In this document: in pieces, positions 1 to 5,986 of the stretch | Layout: each line of letters begins with the position of its first letter | Position numbering within the stretch: the first letter of the stretch is position 1 | Assembly: GCA_016288255.1 (NCBI GenBank) | Contig: JAEEYS010000119.1 | Location: 1-5,986 of the forward strand | Direction: 5' to 3' | Length of the DNA: 5,986 nucleotides | From: Bacillota bacterium | Lineage (GTDB): Bacteria; Bacillota; Tb-RUG-66 | Notes under the pieces: generated by a model | What the model was told of the DNA's origin: nothing | The model's input: only the letters and a program-made list of their open reading frames with translations | The model's database searches: none | Translations under genes and position numbers: made by a program

Positions 1-393
1 CAGACCAATGAAAATCCCGTATTCTATGTGCAGTATGCTCATGCGCGGATCTCCAGTATCCTGCGGCAGGTCAAAGTGCAGGAAAACAGGGACATTTCGG
101 ACAAGCCGGCGGATGTTTCTTTGTTGACGACAGAATCGGAAATGGAACTCTTAAAAAAATTGGCGCAGTTCCCTGCCGAAGTGGTGATCGCCGCAAAATT
201 AAAAGCACCGCACCGCATTACTAGCTATGTAATCGATCTGGCAGGCAGTTTCCATTCTTTCTATAATTCCTGCAGGGTCATTGTAGAAGATCCCGCTTTG
301 ATGGACGCGCGGATCAAGCTGATCTTTGGCGTCAAAACCGTCATCAAAAACTGTCTTGCGCTGATCGGCGTAGAAGCACCGGAAAGAATGTAG
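1..393 (+). CDS. argS: Arginyl-tRNA synthetase, C-terminal part (5' end outside window)
   Basis: Reading frame 1 is open from the first base to a TAG at 391-393, giving the last 130 residues of a protein that starts before the window. Visible class I ArgRS C-terminal features are the FYVQYAHARI segment at fragment residues 7-16, the helical SFHSFYN segment near residues 83-89, and the ending GVEAPERM, a characteristic ArgRS C-terminus ending in Met. This part is the DALR-type anticodon-binding domain, which recognises tRNA-Arg so that the cytoplasmic enzyme can charge it with arginine using ATP. The catalytic HIGH and KMSKS regions lie upstream, outside the window. No frameshift or other oddity is seen. 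A methionine at base 28 is internal, not a start. The next gene on the same strand, pyrG, begins 170 bases later and has its own likely promoter. Confidence 0.95.
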   Translation, partial: QTNENPVFYVQYAHARISSILRQVKVQENRDISDKPADVSLLTTESEMELLKKLAQFPAEVVIAAKLKAPHRITSYVIDLAGSFHSFYNSCRVIVEDPALMDARIKLIFGVKTVIKNCLALIGVEAPERM

Positions 394-394
394 C

Positions 395-417
395 AAACGG
401 TTTTCAGCCCGTTTTTT
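395..417 (+). terminator. Weak rho-independent terminator candidate after argS
   Basis: AAACGG at 395-400 can pair with CCGTTT at 409-414 around an 8-base loop, and six Ts run from 412 to 417. The stem is only 6 bp and two of the T-tract bases would also be in the stem, so termination may be partial. Its position two bases after the argS stop supports the call. Confidence 0.5.
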
Positions 418-444
418 ACGAAGGATATGTGGAAAAAGAGCATA

Positions 445-472
445 AAAATATTGTAAAAACAGACAATATTTT
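445..472. repeat. 10-bp inverted repeat in the argS-pyrG gap
   Basis: AAAATATTGT at 445-454 is the exact reverse complement of ACAATATTTT at 463-472, with an 8-base spacer. A second, overlapping dyad is TGTAAAA at 452-458 against TTTTACA at 469-475. There is no T-tract directly after it, so it is not a usual terminator. It may be an operator or a weak RNA hairpin; no regulator can be named. Confidence 0.5.
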
Positions 473-494
473 ACAGAAAATACGGAACAATTTG

Positions 495-529
495 TTGATT
501 ATTTATACTCAAAAGAGTAAAATTTTACT
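495..529 (+). promoter_or_regulatory. Likely pyrG promoter overlapping a 14-bp palindrome
   Basis: TTGATT at 495-500 and TAAAAT at 518-523 are separated by 17 bases, a good sigma-70/SigA fit (4/6 and 5/6 to consensus). A start near 530 would give a leader of about 34 bases. The -10 lies inside the perfect palindrome AGTAAAATTTTACT at 516-529, so a dimeric regulator could block it. TATACT at 504-509 is an alternative -10 but lacks a good -35. The predicted start has no GGGC run, so the CTP-sensed G-reiteration control known for Bacillus subtilis pyrG is not evident here. Confidence 0.45.
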
Positions 530-551
530 ATGTGAAACTAGCAGAATTTGA

Positions 552-2192
<1,641 letters not shown>

Positions 2193-2210
2193 AAATTTTT
2201 CCTTACTTAT

Positions 2211-2245
2211 AAAAAAGCTGCGATACTTGGTATCGCAGCTTTTTT
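2211..2245 (+). terminator. Bidirectional rho-independent terminator between pyrG and the convergent membrane-protein genes
   Basis: AAAAAAGCTGCGATAC at 2211-2226 pairs perfectly with GTATCGCAGCTTTTTT at 2230-2245 around a 3-base loop. The GC-rich core has six As before it and six Ts after it, so the same hairpin works in both directions: for pyrG on the plus strand and for the convergent gene ending at 2260 on the minus strand. Confidence 0.93.
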
Positions 2246-2259
2246 GTCATCTGCATCTC

Positions 2260-2559
2260 TTATCTGGCCAAAAATATTAAAATGACCATCAGCAGCACGA
2301 CCAAAGCAATGTTTCGGACAAAACGGTATAACCTCTCTTTTTTGTTTTCCGCAAAAAACTCTTTGTTTTGTTTCACAGTGAAGGTAATATGGGAGATCCC
2401 CATGCCGATCACAATAGCGGCTTTGCCTAAAGGGTATATGATATTTGTCCTGGGGATCCTGCAGAACTCGACATAAACAAAATACAAAAGAAACAAAAAC
2501 AGAAGAACGTAATTTCGCTCCCAATGAGGGATCTTTTCATCCAATTTGAATTTGATCAT
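2260..2559 (-). CDS. Small three-helix membrane protein, unknown function (intact paralogue)
   Basis: A 99-residue protein that I do not recognise as a named family. It starts at an ATG (2559-2557) preceded by the purine-rich AAGGAGAGGGG at 2577-2567, a good ribosome binding site. Three hydrophobic segments are visible: about 17-33, 43-61 and 81-97. Between the second and third is a charged loop, KQNKEFFAENKKER at 63-76. The N-terminus (MIKFKLDEK) is charged and short. The sequence from YPLG (42-45) onwards matches the product of the adjacent upstream reading frame (2581-2900), with shared PLG, FT, FAENK.E and a hydrophobic tail, so the two arose by tandem duplication. It ends 14 bases before the shared bidirectional terminator. 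It is likely a cytoplasmic-membrane protein. The conserved paralogy, ribosome binding site and terminator argue it is real; function is unknown. Confidence 0.78.
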   Translation of the reverse strand: MIKFKLDEKIPHWERNYVLLFLFLLYFVYVEFCRIPRTNIIYPLGKAAIVIGMGISHITFTVKQNKEFFAENKKERLYRFVRNIALVVLLMVILIFLAR

Positions 2560-2580
2560 GGTTTTCCCCTCTCCTTTTGA

Positions 2581-2900
2581 TCAGCCTTTGATAAAAAACT
2601 GCATAGACCAGAGTAAAAAAACAAAGACAAGATGGATCAATATCAAAATCATGCCCTTTTTGAAAAGTTGGCTCTTTTCCTCTTTGTTTTCCGCAAAAAG
2701 ATCCCTGTTCTCGTTTGCGGTAAAAACGATCTGTGAAATGACTGCCGCCGTAAAAATGATAAACGACCCCAAAGGTCGCAAAAATCTGTCGCTTTGATCG
2801 GGTCAAATCTCAAAAAAATCAAATATAGCCCTGCGAGAAACAAAAAAACTACGTTTGTTCCCCTTTTTTTTTTTTCTCTGCTTTATTCTAATTTGACCAT
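2581..2900 (-). pseudogene. Broken tandem copy of the small three-helix membrane protein
   Basis: The paralogue of the 99-aa gene lies 21 bases upstream of it on the same strand. A likely original start is the ATG at 2900-2898, 9 bases after GGGAG; an earlier ATG at 2909-2907 is too close to that site. It reads MVKLE, then hits an in-frame TAA at 2885-2883. The same frame then continues past a 12-A run (plus-strand Ts at 2864-2875) into a first hydrophobic segment (VVFLFLAGLYLIFLRF), matching the intact copy's first helix. Near 2779-2786, at a run of five Ts, homology moves to another frame, which reads LRPLGSFIIFTAAVISQ, then FAENKEE and a final hydrophobic segment to the stop at 2583-2581. 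So one nonsense codon and one frameshift are needed to explain it. A 66-residue product from the TTG at 2781 is formally open but lacks helix 1 and has no obvious ribosome binding site. Sequencing or assembly error at the homopolymers is possible. Confidence 0.65.
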
Positions 2901-2957
2901 TTTAACCATCTCCCTTTTTATTTTATAAAAAAGCATAGAACAATATAAAAACTCTTC

Positions 2958-2985
2958 TTTATCCAAAAAGATTATTGTTTTTCAA
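2958..2985 (-). promoter_or_regulatory. Weak promoter candidate close to the membrane-protein genes
   Basis: On the minus strand TTGAAA (2985-2980) and GATAAA (2963-2958) are separated by 16 bases, 5/6 and 4/6 matches to SigA consensus. Transcription would start near 2951, about 50 bases before the ATG at 2900. In DNA this AT-rich such matches occur by chance, so confidence is low. Confidence 0.25.
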
Positions 2986-3114
2986 AAACTTTTGTTCTTC
3001 TTTAAATGTTTTACCCGGGGATTAAAATCTGAAATAAAATATAGTTGGAATGTGTGAATAAAATAATCTCTATTGTAATAATAATGAATGAGCTTCTCTT
3101 GACTGGTTAGCATA

Positions 3115-3181
3115 TTGCTATGTTTTTATTATAGCATAGGAATAACAAACATAGGAATAACAAAAAGTCAAAACATAGCAA
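3115..3181. repeat. 12-bp inverted repeat enclosing a tandem 15-bp direct repeat
   Basis: TTGCTATGTTTT at 3115-3126 is the exact reverse complement of AAAACATAGCAA at 3170-3181. Between them CATAGGAATAACAAA occurs twice head to tail, at 3135-3149 and 3150-3164. The CATAG / CTATG core therefore occurs four times in 67 bases. The block surrounds and lies just upstream of the minus-strand -10 at 3128-3133, which suggests an operator or activator-binding cluster. No specific regulator is recognised. Confidence 0.75.
3128..3136 (-). promoter_or_regulatory. Extended -10 promoter reading towards the membrane-protein genes
   Basis: The minus strand reads TGCTATAAT here: a perfect TATAAT (3133-3128) with the TGn extension. 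No good -35 lies 16-18 bases upstream; instead the tandem TTTGTTATTCCTATG repeats occupy that region. The start would be near 3121, leaving a leader of about 220 bases before the ATG at 2900. An activator-dependent or extended -10-only promoter would fit. Confidence 0.45.
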
Positions 3182-3348
3182 AATAATTCCACTATGATTC
3201 TGAACATATTGCCGCATTTTGCGCCATATACTATTGGTATTAAAGCGCTTTCAGTCCCTTCAAGCAGTATTTAAGCCAATTGCTCCCCTTTCTCCCCGCT
3301 AAAATTCCGCCGCCTTTTGATTTTATCCGTTCTGAAAGGAACTTTTTA

Positions 3349-3357
3349 TGATATAAT
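3349..3357 (+). promoter_or_regulatory. Extended -10 promoter for the aldo/keto reductase operon
   Basis: TGATATAAT contains a perfect -10 (3352-3357) with TGn in front. The -35 region around 3329-3335 (GTTCTGA) is poor, as is tolerated in extended -10 promoters. Transcription starting near 3364 gives a leader of about 25 bases, enough for the AGAGGGGG ribosome binding site at 3374-3381. Confidence 0.65.
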
Positions 3358-3388
3358 AAGGTCAAAATAAGATAGAGGGGGTCATGTT

Positions 3389-4558
3389 GTGCAATATCGA
3401 GAAATGGGTAAAACAGGTAAAAAGGTTTCCCTGCTGGGATTCGGTTGTATGCGATTAAAACTGTTGCCGCAAGACGGTCCGGTTCTTGATAAAACAAAAA
3501 TAGATGAAGAAGATTCCATCCGACAGATCCGCTACGCTATTGATCACGGTGTGAACTACGTTGATACCGCGTATCCTTATCACGAGGGCATGAGCGAAGT
3601 GCTGGTAGGAAAAGCCCTGGCCGACGGCTATCGAGACAAGACGTATCTGGCCACCAAAAGTCCTACCTGGGATATGACAAAAACCGAAGATTTCAGAAGG
3701 ATCTTTGAAGTGCAGTGTGAACGCCTTCAAACAGATCACATCGATTTTTATTTGATCCACGGACTCAACCAAGACCGTTATGAACCCATCATGAAAAAAC
3801 TGCATTTGTATGAAGAAGCGGTCAAACTCAAAGAAGAAGGCCGTATCGGGCATATCGGCTTTTCTTATCACGACAACTTGGAGCTTTTTAAACAAATCGT
3901 TGATGAATATCCTTGGGATTTTTGCCAGATCCAGTTCAATTATCTGGATGAAAATTACCAGGCAGGTCTTGAAGGACTGCAGTATGCCGCAGACAAGGGC
4001 CTGGGTGTTGTCATCATGGAGCCGTTAAAAGGCGGCACTTTGGTCAGAGATGTGCCGAAAGAGGTCCTTTCGATCTATGATAAGAGTCCGCAAAAACGAT
4101 CTCCCGCTACCTGGGCGCTGCAATGGGTCGCAAACCATCCGGAAGTCACCGTTCTTTTAAGCGGTATGAATTCCATGGAACAGGTCAAGGAAAACATTGC
4201 CGCGCTGGAAAACATGGCGCCTCATTCTTTATCCGAAGAGGATATGGCGATCTACAAGGAAGCAAAAGAGTTTTATCTCACCCATGTGCCGGTCGGCTGC
4301 ACTGACTGCCGTTATTGTATGCCCTGCACCATGGGGATCCAGATCTCTACCATTTTCGGTCATTACAATCAGGCATTCCTTTTCCAAAATTCGGTTGACC
4401 GCGGCATGCAAAAAACATTTTATAACGGTCTGATCGAAGGAAAAAGAAGCGCTTTGGAATGTATTGAATGTGAGGTCTGCTTGAGCAAATGCCCGCAAAG
4501 CATCAATATCCCGGCAAAACTGAAAGAAGCACACGCTTATTTGACAGCAGAAGAATAA
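3389..4558 (+). CDS. Aldo/keto reductase with C-terminal di-[4Fe-4S] ferredoxin-like domain
   Basis: A 389-residue predicted oxidoreductase. The GTG at 3389 lies 7 bases after AGAGGGGG and gives the typical family start MQYREMGKTGKKVSLLGFG; an ATG at 3384 is in another frame and stops after 24 codons. The N-terminal AKR barrel (about 1-295) retains the catalytic tetrad Asp59, Tyr64 (DTAYPY), Lys90 (LATK) and His124 (YLIHG), so NAD(P)H-dependent carbonyl/alcohol chemistry is expected. The C-terminal part (about 300-385) has Cys304, 307, 310 and 313 and then Cys358, 361, 364 and 368 followed by Pro, the pattern of two [4Fe-4S] clusters. This fits the COG1453-type iron-sulfur AKR family, probably cytoplasmic and linking hydride and electron transfer. 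Substrate is unknown. No terminator separates it from the carboxypeptidase gene 30 bases downstream, so co-transcription is likely; a functional link is not evident. Confidence 0.93.
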   Translation: MQYREMGKTGKKVSLLGFGCMRLKLLPQDGPVLDKTKIDEEDSIRQIRYAIDHGVNYVDTAYPYHEGMSEVLVGKALADGYRDKTYLATKSPTWDMTKTEDFRRIFEVQCERLQTDHIDFYLIHGLNQDRYEPIMKKLHLYEEAVKLKEEGRIGHIGFSYHDNLELFKQIVDEYPWDFCQIQFNYLDENYQAGLEGLQYAADKGLGVVIMEPLKGGTLVRDVPKEVLSIYDKSPQKRSPATWALQWVANHPEVTVLLSGMNSMEQVKENIAALENMAPHSLSEEDMAIYKEAKEFYLTHVPVGCTDCRYCMPCTMGIQISTIFGHYNQAFLFQNSVDRGMQKTFYNGLIEGKRSALECIECEVCLSKCPQSINIPAKLKEAHAYLTAEE

Positions 4559-4588
4559 TGCAAAATCGATTTAGGAGTGAACAAGAAC

Positions 4589-5554
4589 ATGAGAATCAAA
4601 TTACGTTATCCCTTCTTCTTGATCTTGCTTTTGATCATCGGCCTTTTTCTATGGCGCGGATGGTCTCATCGTCAAGAAGATACCTTAAACAGTCCCACCG
4701 AAGAGCAAGAGATCGTTGTTAACGGCAATGAAACCGATACAGCAAGCGATCCCGACAGTGAAACCTCTTCCAATGACGTAAAAGAACCGGATGAAAAGGA
4801 CGAGACCGGACAGGACAATACCTTTACCCAAACGCCTGCGGACGGGGATGATGAAGCGGCCGGCGTCAATACCGGCGTTACCAATGTCAATTCCGGCGTA
4901 TTGAATCCCAATCAAGTGCCTTTGACTTCTTTGCCTGCCGACGAAGAAGAGGAAAAACCGCTTACGGCGGCGGATCTGGTAGGAGAAACCTATTTTACCG
5001 TGGTCGCCAATGTGGCTTATCCGTTGCCGGAGGGCTTTGTGCCGCCGGATCTGATCGATATCGGTAACGGAAAATCCTTGAACGCCACCGCATACTCTCA
5101 CTTAAAAGATATGTTCGCGGACATGAAAAAAGCAGGTTTAAAAGTGACGGTTGCCAGCGGGTATCGGAGCTACACCAAACAAAAGAGTTTGTTTGACCGA
5201 AAGATCAAAGCTATTCAGGCACAGTATCCCAAATATACGAAACAGCAGGTCTATGACAAAGCCGCTACCATTGTGGCGATCCCGGGGACCAGCGAACATC
5301 AGACGGGTTTGAGTGTGGATGTGACCAAAGACGGCACCTTGGAACAATCTTTCGGCAAGACCAAAGAAGGGATCTGGATCGCGGAAAACTGTCATAAATA
5401 CGGTTTTATCATCCGCTATCCCAAAAACAAAGAAAGCGTTACCAAGATCATCTATGAACCTTGGCATCTGCGCTATGTAGGCATTGAAAATGCCAAAAAG
5501 ATCCACGCTTCCGGTCTTTCTATGGAAGAATACTACAACAAATTGATCAAATAA
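4589..5554 (+). CDS. Membrane-anchored D-Ala-D-Ala carboxypeptidase, VanY family
   Basis: A 321-residue protein. I choose the ATG at 4589 because AGGAG at 4573-4577 would overlap the alternative in-frame GTG at 4577, which adds four residues. Residues about 7-25 form one hydrophobic helix after a basic MRIKLR, an uncleaved anchor or signal with the rest outside the cell. Residues about 29-132 are a low-complexity linker rich in Asp, Glu, Ser, Thr and Asn. The VanY (M15B-type) peptidase domain covers about 137-310, with SGYRS at 190-194, SEHQTGLSVD at 235-244 (zinc ligands His237 and Asp244) and EPWHLRYVG at 290-298 (catalytic Glu290, zinc ligand His293). The family removes the terminal D-Ala from peptidoglycan stem peptides. 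The position usually Ala before Val-Asp is Ser242, a mild change. There is no vancomycin-resistance cluster around it, so a housekeeping wall-trimming (DacY/LdcB-like) role is more likely than resistance; LD- versus DD-specificity cannot be told. Confidence 0.92.
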   Translation: MRIKLRYPFFLILLLIIGLFLWRGWSHRQEDTLNSPTEEQEIVVNGNETDTASDPDSETSSNDVKEPDEKDETGQDNTFTQTPADGDDEAAGVNTGVTNVNSGVLNPNQVPLTSLPADEEEEKPLTAADLVGETYFTVVANVAYPLPEGFVPPDLIDIGNGKSLNATAYSHLKDMFADMKKAGLKVTVASGYRSYTKQKSLFDRKIKAIQAQYPKYTKQQVYDKAATIVAIPGTSEHQTGLSVDVTKDGTLEQSFGKTKEGIWIAENCHKYGFIIRYPKNKESVTKIIYEPWHLRYVGIENAKKIHASGLSMEEYYNKLIK

Positions 5555-5585
5555 ACATTTCTCACAAACAAAAAAGGATCCGTGC

Positions 5586-5618
5586 TTGGGAGAGCCTTCG
5601 CAAAGAAGGTTCTCCCAA
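5586..5618. other. 13-bp hairpin downstream of the carboxypeptidase gene
   Basis: TTGGGAGA at 5586-5593 pairs with TCTCCCAA at 5611-5618, continued by a G·T wobble (5594/5610) and CCTT/AAGG (5595-5598/5606-5609), around a 7-base loop. No T-tract follows on the plus strand. On the minus strand a six-T run comes only about 10 bases after the stem, so neither direction is a canonical terminator. It could protect the 3' end of the carboxypeptidase mRNA. Confidence 0.65.
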
Positions 5619-5776
5619 TTAAATTAATCCTTGCGGATTAATGAAATATTCTTTCAGAATATGAAATTGCTTAGCAATGAAATACGCCTGCGGCATATTA
5701 AGGATTAATTTAATTTCATATCGAGCAAAGCGAGATATTTCATACCACAGGTATTTCATATTGCGTAGCAACATTT
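5617..5776. repeat. Array of seven mini-hairpins with ATGAAAT / ATTTCAT linkers
   Basis: Seven short stems follow each other: 5624-5641 (7 bp, loop TTGC), 5646-5662 (7 bp, loop TTC), 5666-5678 (5 bp, loop TTA), 5682-5698 (7 pairs with one C/A mismatch, loop TGC), 5718-5738 (ATATC/GATAT plus GC/GC with tandem G·A between, loop AAA), 5742-5754 (5 bp, loop ACA) and 5758-5774 (one A/C mismatch, loop GTA). The linker ATGAAAT recurs at 5641, 5661 and 5677; its reverse complement ATTTCAT recurs at 5713, 5737 and 5753. AATTAAATTAATCCTT at 5617-5632 is perfectly complementary to AAGGATTAATTTAATT at 5700-5715, so an outer 16-bp stem can enclose three of the hairpins. Stem sequences differ while linkers are conserved, which points to selection for structure. 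I recall similar linker-hairpin arrays in gut Clostridia genomes, but cannot verify this here. Function is unknown. Confidence 0.85.
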
Positions 5777-5783
5777 TATTAAT

Positions 5784-5813
5784 AACAGACCGCTTCTCTT
5801 TCGGTCTGTTTTT
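5784..5813 (+). terminator. Rho-independent terminator after the hairpin array
   Basis: AACAGACCG at 5784-5792 pairs perfectly with CGGTCTGTT at 5802-5810 around a 9-base loop and is followed by TTT, C, TTTT. This is the first good plus-strand terminator after the carboxypeptidase stop at 5554, so the transcript probably includes the whole hairpin array in a 3' untranslated region of about 260 bases. Confidence 0.85.
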
Positions 5814-5820
5814 CTTTTCC

Positions 5821-5840
5821 GGATTTGGTATTACAAATCC
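5821..5840. other. 7-bp hairpin upstream of the last promoter
   Basis: GGATTTG at 5821-5827 pairs with CAAATCC at 5834-5840 around a 6-base loop. There is no T-tract after it. It sits between the terminator and the next promoter, about 29 bases before the -35, so it may be an operator-like dyad or chance. Confidence 0.4.
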
Positions 5841-5868
5841 TATGCTCGCTACAGTCTGTGACACATAT

Positions 5869-5897
5869 TTGCTCTTTACTGAATACCGTGGTATAAT
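5869..5897 (+). promoter_or_regulatory. Promoter for the P-loop protein gene
   Basis: TTGCTC at 5869-5874 and a perfect TATAAT at 5892-5897 are 17 bases apart, and TGG precedes the -10, giving an extended -10. Transcription should start near 5904, about 34 bases before the GTG start at 5938. An in-frame ATG at 5896 overlaps the -10 and so cannot be the start from this promoter. Confidence 0.75.
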
Positions 5898-5937
5898 GAA
5901 ACAAATAAATCGGGATTTGGGAGGTAAAGGCAGGAAC

Positions 5938-5986
5938 GTGATTATTTTGTTAACAGGAGCATCTCACACAGGAAAGACTCTTTTGG
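5938..5986 (+). CDS. P-loop NTP-binding protein, N-terminal fragment (3' end outside window)
   Basis: Only 16 codons are present, reading (M)IILLTGASHTGKTLL from a GTG at 5938. GASHTGKT is a Walker A (GxxxxGKT) nucleotide-binding loop placed right at the N-terminus after a short beta-strand, as in small P-loop kinases and ATP-binding proteins. The likely ribosome binding site is GGGAGG at 5919-5924 (13 bases away) or AAAGG at 5926-5930 (7 bases away); the distance is somewhat unusual. It has its own promoter and is separated from the carboxypeptidase gene by a terminator. The specific substrate cannot be judged from so little sequence. Confidence 0.75.
   Translation, partial: MIILLTGASHTGKTLL

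Larger units (their letters stand above)
2901..3388. other. 488-base intergenic region between divergent units
   Basis: No convincing gene is seen on either strand. The stretch is very AT-rich from 2901 to about 3240 and more GC-rich from about 3241 to 3330. It holds a minus-strand extended -10 with nearby repeats (3115-3181), a weaker minus-strand promoter candidate (2958-2985), and the plus-strand promoter and ribosome binding site for the aldo/keto reductase (3349-3381). A 10-base palindrome AAAGCGCTTT lies at 3242-3251. An 85-codon minus-strand frame at 3240-3497 runs antisense into the reductase gene and has no start signals, so I treat it as chance or at most a remnant. Confidence 0.6.

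Noticed and set aside
2282..2797. Plus-strand frames of 64 and 83 codons opposite the membrane-protein genes
   Set aside because: The minus-strand frames show paralogy, membrane helices and, for the intact copy, a clear ribosome binding site; the plus-strand frames have none of these.
3384..3458. ATG at 3384 as a start or small leader peptide before the aldo/keto reductase
   Set aside because: It is only 2 bases from the GAGGGGG site, in a different frame from the enzyme, and stops after 24 codons with no notable features.
3240..3497. 85-codon minus-strand reading frame upstream of and antisense to the aldo/keto reductase
   Set aside because: It overlaps a well-supported gene and its promoter, has no start signals, and shows no known motif. 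A degraded gene remnant in 3240-3388 cannot be excluded.
5554..5776. AACATTT at 5554-5560 and 5770-5776 as possible target-site duplication around the hairpin array
   Set aside because: A 7-base AT-rich match is easily chance, and the right copy falls within the last hairpin, so it does not cleanly mark an insertion.
5619..5864. 81-codon minus-strand reading frame over the hairpin array
   Set aside because: Its sequence comes from the hairpins and linkers plus the terminator; it has no convincing ribosome binding site and no recognisable domain. Array structure explains it better than a gene.

Overview
The window looks like chromosomal DNA from a low-to-moderate GC Gram-positive bacterium (Bacillota, most likely a Clostridia member). 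The signs are strong AGGAGG-type ribosome binding sites, GTG starts, TGnTATAAT extended -10 promoters, the argS-pyrG neighbourhood, and a membrane-anchored VanY-type carboxypeptidase. The lineage is inferred; no rRNA or other decisive marker is present.

Layout. (1) 1-393: the C-terminal 130 residues of arginyl-tRNA synthetase (argS), followed by a weak terminator-like hairpin. (2) 394-563: an AT-rich gap with two dyad-symmetric sequences and a plausible promoter for pyrG. (3) 564-2192: complete CTP synthase (pyrG), closed by a near-perfect 16-bp bidirectional terminator at 2211-2245. (4) 2260-2900, minus strand: two tandem paralogous small membrane-protein genes. The downstream copy (99 aa) is intact. 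The upstream copy appears broken by an in-frame stop and a frameshift, and carries a 12-base A/T homopolymer. (5) 2901-3388: a 488-base AT-rich intergenic region between divergent transcription units, with a minus-strand extended -10, a tandem 15-bp repeat and a flanking 12-bp inverted repeat, plus a plus-strand extended -10 for the next gene. (6) 3389-4558 and 4589-5554: probable two-gene operon of an aldo/keto reductase with a C-terminal di-[4Fe-4S] ferredoxin-like domain and a membrane-anchored D-Ala-D-Ala carboxypeptidase of the VanY family. (7) 5555-5937: a structured intergenic region holding a 13-bp hairpin, a compact array of seven tiny hairpins joined by conserved ATGAAAT / ATTTCAT linkers (partly enclosed by a perfect 16-bp inverted repeat), a terminator, and the promoter of the next gene. 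(8) 5938-end: the first 16 codons of a P-loop NTP-binding protein.

The genes are mostly housekeeping (translation, CTP synthesis, cell wall trimming, redox) and do not form one pathway. No CRISPR array, tRNA, rRNA, transposase or defence system was seen. The most unusual items are the hairpin array at 5617-5776, the decayed tandem membrane-protein pair at 2260-2900, and the repeat-dense control region at 3115-3181.
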